Shown: piece after piece, positions 58,669 through 64,000 of the stretch
How the letters are laid out: the number at the start of each line of letters is the position of its first letter
How positions within the stretch are numbered: the stretch's first letter is position 1
Source of the DNA: Eremomyces bilateralis CBS 781.70
Taxonomy: Eukaryota; Ascomycota; Dothideomycetes; Eremomycetales; Eremomycetaceae
Assembly (NCBI RefSeq): GCF_010015585.1
Contig: NW_022985069.1
Coordinates: 791,528-855,527 of the forward strand
DNA length: 64,000 nucleotides
Direction of reading: 5' to 3'
Made by a program: the position numbers and the translations under genes
Notes under the pieces: generated by a model
The model's input: only the letters and a program-made list of their open reading frames with translations
What the model was told of the DNA's origin: nothing
The model's database searches: none

Positions 58669-58984
58669 TTTGCACGTGATCGGCCCGATTCCTCTTACTA
58701 ATTATGTGTTTCGAGGTTTACGTCACAGAGTCGTTCATCTTATCTCCAGATCGCTCTTCAGTAACCTTCCCCCACTGCGAGATGGAACGCCGGCCGGGCT
58801 GGAACGAATTCAAGGATCTTTGACTTCGAACCAGCTCAGAAGCTCTACGCACATTATAGCTCTTATAAATCTACGCAAATTGCACTCTTTAGTCGTTCTC
58901 GACATGCGAAACTATGGGATGACCGGCTCCAAGTTTCGTCTTTCGAGTTAGGTCGACGCCAGGTTGGCCACGCTGGTCAGCGTG
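58669..58984. other. 3' flank of coiled-coil gene
   Basis: A short plus-strand frame of 103 codons starts in the palindrome but shows no domain. Otherwise nothing was seen. Confidence 0.4.
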
Positions 58985-60651
58985 TCAGGATGTTCCTGTA
59001 ACGGACGGTCCAGAATCTGCTTTGTTCCGCCGTGACTGAGATTTGACCCTCTTCGAATAGGAAAAGTCGCTTGAGTGTCTCACTGATGAGACACTTTCAG
59101 TCGAAGTAGTGCTAATGCGACGGTTGTGCATGTTGGGGGTCAGTTGGTCACTCCGTCGACCGAAATCAGCTTTCGGAGAGTCTGGAGCTCTCTGACTGCA
59201 TTCCAATCTCGCTGCAATGACAGCTTTTTGGGTAAGAAATAGTGCCCGTCCCGGGAAACAGATCTCTGGTCCGACCAAGATCTGCGGAAACAACACTGCT
59301 ATTGGGCCATCCATTACTGATTTCCAGGGTTCTGGCCGATCATTGAGCGCTACTTTATCATACTCGGGTCGACCGTGGTCCTCGAAGTTCCAGCCAACTG
59401 TATCAAGATCGGCTTGAAAAGTGGCCGGTTTAGGACCTTTCTGGAGCTGCTTCCATATCTCAATGGCATTTCCGAAGAAGGTTGTCAATTCCCTAGAGAA
59501 ATATTCCTTATTCTGACTTGTTAGCCATGCGTCAAGTCTTTCAAGCACAAATTGCATTGCACAGCCCGATATGGAGTCGGTCTCTTGCTGTACATCAAAG
59601 ACGCTAGCGATTTGGTATCGCACGATGTCCGCTCGGTCAGGTTGTATCGTGCTTAGCCAATCAAGCGCCTTTACTAGCGCGGCCAGTTCGGTGTCGGTGC
59701 TCTTCGAAAGGTAGAAGGGCTTGAAGATATACTTGCAAAGAGCTTGGGAGATAATGGCCTCAGCAATGGCACTGCGCATACATAGCGCTGGTTCTGTATT
59801 CGACGGTACTTGCAATATCCTCCGCGAGGAGGCTGCAGCCTCAATGTTGACCACCTAACTGATTTTAGCGTCGCGAAGTCCTGAATGTTTCTGTTGACTC
59901 ACGCAAGGGTCTGGAATTTTCTGGTGAAAGCAGTGCCACGCCAATTTATGTACGGTACCGTCTAGCTCAGAGAAGGTGCTTTCTCTTCGAGGCAGTGGTA
60001 TGTTAGCTACAATGCTGAGGCATAGCGGGCGGGTATCTTTGAAACATACATCTGACTCTGTTCGAAATTCAGGATGCCGATTTGACTCTGCAGTTCCTCC
60101 ACTTCTCTTTTACAGTTGTCGAAGTTGGCTGTAATCCTCTCCACCGTCAACCTCTCTATTTCTAGGTCGTGTTTGAGCCCGACGATGTCATCTTGATCTT
60201 TATCATACCGCTTCTTGTATTTTGATATCTCAGCTCGGAGCTGTCGAAGCTGCTGGCTGGTGCTCTCGCATTTTCTCCGTTCCAGCCCAAGCTCTTCCTG
60301 CAGCAGAGAAGCTACCTCATCTTCTCTTCGCTTCGATTCGCCTTTCCATTTTTCATACCCAGCTATGAACTCTTCTTTGAGCAGTCCCTTTTCCGTTCTT
60401 AGCTTGACCACTTCTTTTTGCAGGGCTTCGATGGCTTTCTCTTTACTTCCAATGATCTGGTGCTTCTCTGCCGTCTCTTGCTCTAACGCCGACAATTTGG
60501 TACAAATATTTTCATAATCCAAAATTCCGTCAGAGAATTTTAACAATTCCTCAACCTCACGGCGAATTGTCGAAAGACGCGTTAAGACCGGCTTGCTTAA
60601 TGCTCTCTTTGCAGATCCTGTCGAAGATGATTGCTTGCTCTTATCTGCCAT
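58985..60651 (-). CDS. Coiled-coil protein of unknown function
   Basis: Three exons (60651-60050, 59984-59903, 59854-58985) give 517 residues. After a Ser/Lys-rich start, about residues 30-200 form a long coiled coil (EEFIAGYEKWKGESKRRED, VEELQSQIGILNFEQSQI). The joins give QIESTFSELDGTVHKLAWHC and PDPCVVNIEAAASS in phase, which fixes both introns. The second half is globular and helical (FVLERLDAWLTSQNKEYF, FEDHGRPEYDKV) and ends in a Ser/Arg-rich tail. Two-part proteins of this shape occur in many filamentous ascomycetes without known role. No catalytic motif or membrane segment is seen. Confidence 0.75.
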
Positions 60652-61282
60652 TTCCAAACAAGGGTGATTGGATCAGTAGCAGGAAATTCCATAGTACTGG
60701 GAAAGGAAGGTCTTAAATAGCCGCACTTCCGGTCACTCAATGCGTAGAGACTGGTAGTTGGAGGACCAGCCCACCCTGTAGCTTTCTGAGTATGCAACCC
60801 CGCCTGCTCCTCGGGGAACCAACCAATAATATATCGGTCCTTGCGTCAATTGGTGCATACTGCGTGTTTACGTGGCACTAGTTGCGGCTGGTGCCGCAAT
60901 CGCGGTATTATTTGGGTGACATGATTTGGCATCGTGATGAGTCCGATTGATGGTTTGCAGGAGAGCAGGCTGTTCTTGGTGTACTACCAAGGCTGCAAAG
61001 GTGCTGTGTTGTTGTGGCTAGGTTTGTCATTCCATCGCTTTCCATCATCCGCAACACCACCTCTTCCCCAATGGTCGTCGAGGGCAAATGGGCATAAGCA
61101 CGTCAGTAAATCCTCAAAACACTACTTCATTGGCCCTCTGTTACTTCGTTGAATTTTCTCATCCCTTTGATATTGTTACATGGAAGGAAGGACGAATGAT
61201 GCCCTACCAGACTCCCGTAATTTCTCTTCCCCTGCCTCTGGTGCCGCGCACATAGACGAGCTTAAGCTGACACTTCAGAGAG
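60652..61282. other. Promoter of coiled-coil gene and unassigned DNA
   Basis: No gene was recognised; frames are short and without splice support. Confidence 0.4.
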
Positions 61283-61390
61283 ATGGACCTTCCCGACCTT
61301 CCTTACGAGTTACTCCTTTCCATAAGCGGCTTACTAGAGCGGTTTTGCTATATCAACGCCCTGGCCCAAACCAACCAGCGACAGTATTAG
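61283..61390 (+). pseudogene. F-box fragment
   Basis: A 35-residue frame begins MDLPDLPYELLLSI and continues LLERFCYINALAQTN, the usual start of fungal F-box proteins, in which an LPxELLxxI helix leads to NALAQTNRR. It stops straight after the F-box and no substrate-binding part follows on this strand. Minus-strand sequence at about 61700 (NAVVLWATPE) faintly recalls the ankyrin part of F-box/ankyrin proteins, in the opposite direction. Confidence 0.4.
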
Positions 61391-62251
61391 GAAAGGCAGA
61401 CACATGAATTCATGAAATCCACCATCTATCAGACGATCGTTACTTAGGGGTGAGCACCTATCGGCTTCCCTTGAACAATCTCCCTTCCTACCCCGGCCAA
61501 GCTTGACGTTCACGCCGAAGGAGACATATTTGACTCCGGTCTCCGCTGGAAGGAACCGATGATCGTGGAACGGTCGCGCGATGGTCGTGGGAGACGGCTG
61601 TGAGTCTGGGTCCCCCACGACTGCCTTGGACGGTTACATGTGATAATAGGATTCTCTACATCTGTACTGATGGTACTGGCAGCTACTAAATCTTCTGTCT
61701 TCTGGAGTGGCCCAAAGCACTACTGCGTTCCTATTTCCATTGTCGTGATACCGAAAGACGTGCTCATGGACCAGAATACTCAGTAAGACGATTGCGAAGA
61801 ATGAACGAAGGGGCACAACCGACACCAACGGATGATCCTGGATAGAGACACTGGTCGAGGGTGTGGAAGGCTCTCGTAGTGTTTGCACCTATCTGATCTA
61901 TATTATGTAAATATGGTCCGCCAAGATCACTATGCCATCTTCCTACTCATTCACTCATTGGCCTTGCTTTGGTCGTTAGTAAGATCCACTGGATGAATGC
62001 AACTTCAAGGCCAGTAATACTGCCCGGATGCCATCGATCACTCCCATATTACTGGGCTTGGCTGCTTCTGCACATCGCTTGAGAAGCCTGCCTTTATAAA
62101 TTTTCGATGCTGGAGGCGGAGACGTAGAGGTTGTGTCTACGGATGACCTTGGCCTACTTGAGACAAATGATTCTCATTGAAATTCCCGATATGGTTTCCG
62201 CCCCCTTCTTGGCGTTAAATATATCTCCTGCGTGTGGCTAAAACGACTTTT
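61391..62251. other. No gene recognised
   Basis: Two overlapping minus-strand frames of 84-94 codons lack domain support. This may be the scrambled rest of the F-box gene. Confidence 0.35.
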
Positions 62252-63120
62252 CTACTTAAAAGAAAGCTTGATAGTGTCGGCTGGAATAAAGATTTGCTGC
62301 AGGCCATGTCGATACTCAGTCATTTCCCTCTCTTTGTTTTGTGTGTATGCAGCAATCGTGCTCAATGTGTCCTCTCCCGGCAAATGTGTCGTGACGGAAC
62401 AACCTCCCACAATGCATTCGGATACTGCATTTAACATCCCACAAATCTGTAGCCCTCTTGGATAGGTATGTGTGATGTACGTTAGCAGAGCCTCCATCAT
62501 CCGATCAGTAAAACTAGTATCGTTCCTATCTAGGCGTTTAGTGCAAGAATTGAAAATAAGTCGAGGGAAGCACTTACATGGTAGTTGTTAAGCTCGCGCT
62601 ACATATCAACAAGAGGCCTATTCCAAAATGATGGACCAGGATGGACCATTTCCTACCTATCTGTTTATGCTTTTGAAGAGAGTTTCGACGTTTTCTCCTG
62701 GTCTTTGGATCATTCTGTATCTCCTGAGGATACATATCCTCCAGGATTTTATCGATCGCAACACTGGTAACATCCCGGCCAGGGGAACACAGGCTTAGCA
62801 TATACGGATCGCTACGGCAGTCTTCATAAAATTGCTCCGAGTACTGGTAGAGAAGAAGCCTCGCCATTCGAAGTCGAACATGGTCGAAAACAGAGCGTTG
62901 TTTAACGGTTTCGACGCTACGAAAAGCCCGGTAGAGCTTCTTACTCACTGGGCCAGTAGACGTAGGATCAGGAGCTATATCCTGGCACCAAAACTGTGTC
63001 CAAACATTGCTGCGATGGAACGAAAGAAAGCTTGCAGGATCCTCATGGATAAAGAAGTCAGCAGTTTTGATGACTCTTATTATTTTGTCGATGGTAAGAG
63101 ATTTGTCACCATGGTCTCCG
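62252..63120 (-). CDS. Fungal protein of unknown function, 5' end uncertain
   Basis: The last exon (62525-62252) and the main exon (about 63120-62578) join in phase through a GTAAGT...TAGATAG intron. The main exon reads DFFIHEDPASFLSFHRSN, WTQFWCQDIAPDPTSTGP, SVFDHVRLRMARLLLYQY, DKILEDMYPQEIQNDPKTR, then KRRNSLQKHKQIGRKW and GIGLLLIC; the last exon has MMEALLTYITHTYPRGLQIC and ends in KLSFK. The Arg/Lys-rich KxKxIGRKW followed by a hydrophobic LGxGILL stretch recurs in lineage-specific fungal proteins of unknown role. A possible acceptor lies at about 63113 after a CTAAC box. The first exon was not fixed. Confidence 0.6.
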
Positions 63121-63211
63121 TAAAATTAAGGTTAGGGCGTTAAGAGCTCTAAGATACGGCGTGCCTGCACATGATGGTGTTGGTATGTTGCTGCACAATG
63201 GAGATCCACTG

Positions 63212-63373
63212 CTAAGCTGAGCTCGGCGAGGCAACATTCATCTCAGACTGATCAGCATTCTCTATCTCTTTCGGTTGCCCAGGGGCGGAGGGTAGTCCTG
63301 GGGATGGTGAAGGTGAAGAATTTGGAGCTGACAAAGTGACCAGATCCTGGCCTGAGTCCTGAGTGTTGCTCAT
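63212..63373 (-). CDS. Small 53-codon frame, possible N-terminal exon
   Basis: Starts MSNTQDSGQDLVTLSAP and continues Ser/Pro-rich (NSSPSPSPGLPSAPG) to SPSSA. It has the low-complexity make-up of an unstructured N-terminal exon and lies about 90 bases upstream of the gene at 62252-63120 on the same strand. No donor giving a clear in-phase join was found, so it may be a separate small frame or chance. Confidence 0.25.
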   Translation of the reverse strand: MSNTQDSGQDLVTLSAPNSSPSPSPGLPSAPGQPKEIENADQSEMNVASPSSA

Positions 63374-64000
63374 AACTTGGTCCTGAAGATCCCATTACCA
63401 GTTATCAGCATTTACGGACAATAGAGAAGGATCTTCTAGTCTAGTAGAGATAATGGTGACGATACAATTGCTATTACAAGGCATCGAGTTAAAGAAATAT
63501 AAGTTAGCATGTAAAGGCTCGAGAAACAATCGTGGCATATTCTAGACACAGGCATCGGCTAAATTTAGCAATGTTCAAAATCAAGCTCATGCTAGACCCT
63601 CGAAACAAATCACCCCTGTCTTCAGGGCCCTGAAGACAGGGGTAATGCAAGGCTCTAAAAGCGCATGGAAACAACACGTCGTCTTTGCCTGGAGCCCCTT
63701 TGGGCCACTGTACTGATGACGTCATGTATCTAACATTACAAGTACGATTCCTATCGTTTCATGCACTTCGGTGCTTAACCTCCCTCCCTGTGTGCCGGGC
63801 ACCCCTGCTTGCCGAGCAAAACCATTGGTACTTTGACTTCAATGCAAGCCAGACACTGCACAGATATCAATACTTCTATAGTTCAGTTTAAATATTGCGC
63901 TGTAGCTATCTATTAACATTCGAGACCTTCCTATCGCGAAAACTTACGTTGGCGTGGTCGCATTCGAGCCTGGTTTCCGGAGAGTCTCCCATCTTAGCAC
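63374..64000. other. Right end of window, no gene recognised
   Basis: Holds a long palindrome (listed separately) and otherwise only short frames. Confidence 0.4.
63612..63643. repeat. 32-bp perfect palindrome
   Basis: Arms ACCCCTGTCTTCAGGG and CCCTGAAGACAGGGGT meet with no spacer at 63627/63628. It would form a strong hairpin or cruciform. No coding frame or repeat copy nearby explains it. Confidence 0.95.

Overview
The window is nuclear DNA of a filamentous ascomycete (Pezizomycotina, most like Eurotiomycetes). This rests on short 45-105 nt GT-AG introns, several with the TACTAAC branch box, and on a gene set typical of these fungi: a PpoA-type oxygenase, HET-domain genes, a Dal5-type transporter, and Tc1, pogo, piggyBac and MULE DNA transposons. 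Codon-level splicing could be followed for most host genes, so exon positions are given in the entries.

Layout. 1-12 kb: edge of a transposase gene, RPS28, HIS1, an intron-containing tRNA-Leu, a seven-exon ppoA-like oxylipin synthase, and a DUF2235 alpha/beta hydrolase. 11.2-12.6 kb: a decayed Tc1-like transposon and a TA-flanked 183-bp MITE just upstream of a HIRAN-SNF2-RING (HLTF/Rad5-like) ATPase. 16-23 kb: an MFS transporter, then sparse DNA with a fold-back element and a decayed HET gene. 23-36.4 kb is a dense housekeeping block: mitochondrial 3-hydroxyisobutyryl-CoA hydrolase and mitochondrial EF-Tu share a divergent promoter, followed by TRM3, a short kinesin and VPS16.

36.4-55.3 kb is the accessory, repeat-rich part. 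It has a 2-kb pyrimidine-rich tract of degenerate tandem repeats, a MULE decayed by C-to-T type changes, an open 708-codon piggyBac transposase, a 246-bp fold-back element, a ten-exon secreted PhoD-like phosphatase, a probable tiny spliced gene, an atypical kinase-like gene and an apparently complete 2.1-kb pogo/Fot1-type transposon with matching ends. 55.3-64 kb holds a double zinc-knuckle gene with an in-frame stop, a HET remnant, a coiled-coil protein, an F-box scrap, a fungal protein of unknown function, and two long perfect or near-perfect palindromes.

The genes do not form an obvious biosynthetic cluster. The main theme is stable housekeeping islands separated by DNA that has taken in at least four kinds of DNA transposon and lost two HET genes. 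No reverse transcriptase, integrase or capsid-like sequence was recognised. The least explained pieces are the 38.6-40.7 kb repeat tract, the zinc-knuckle gene, the small spliced gene near 51.2 kb, and the catalytic-residue substitutions in the hydrolase and the kinesin.
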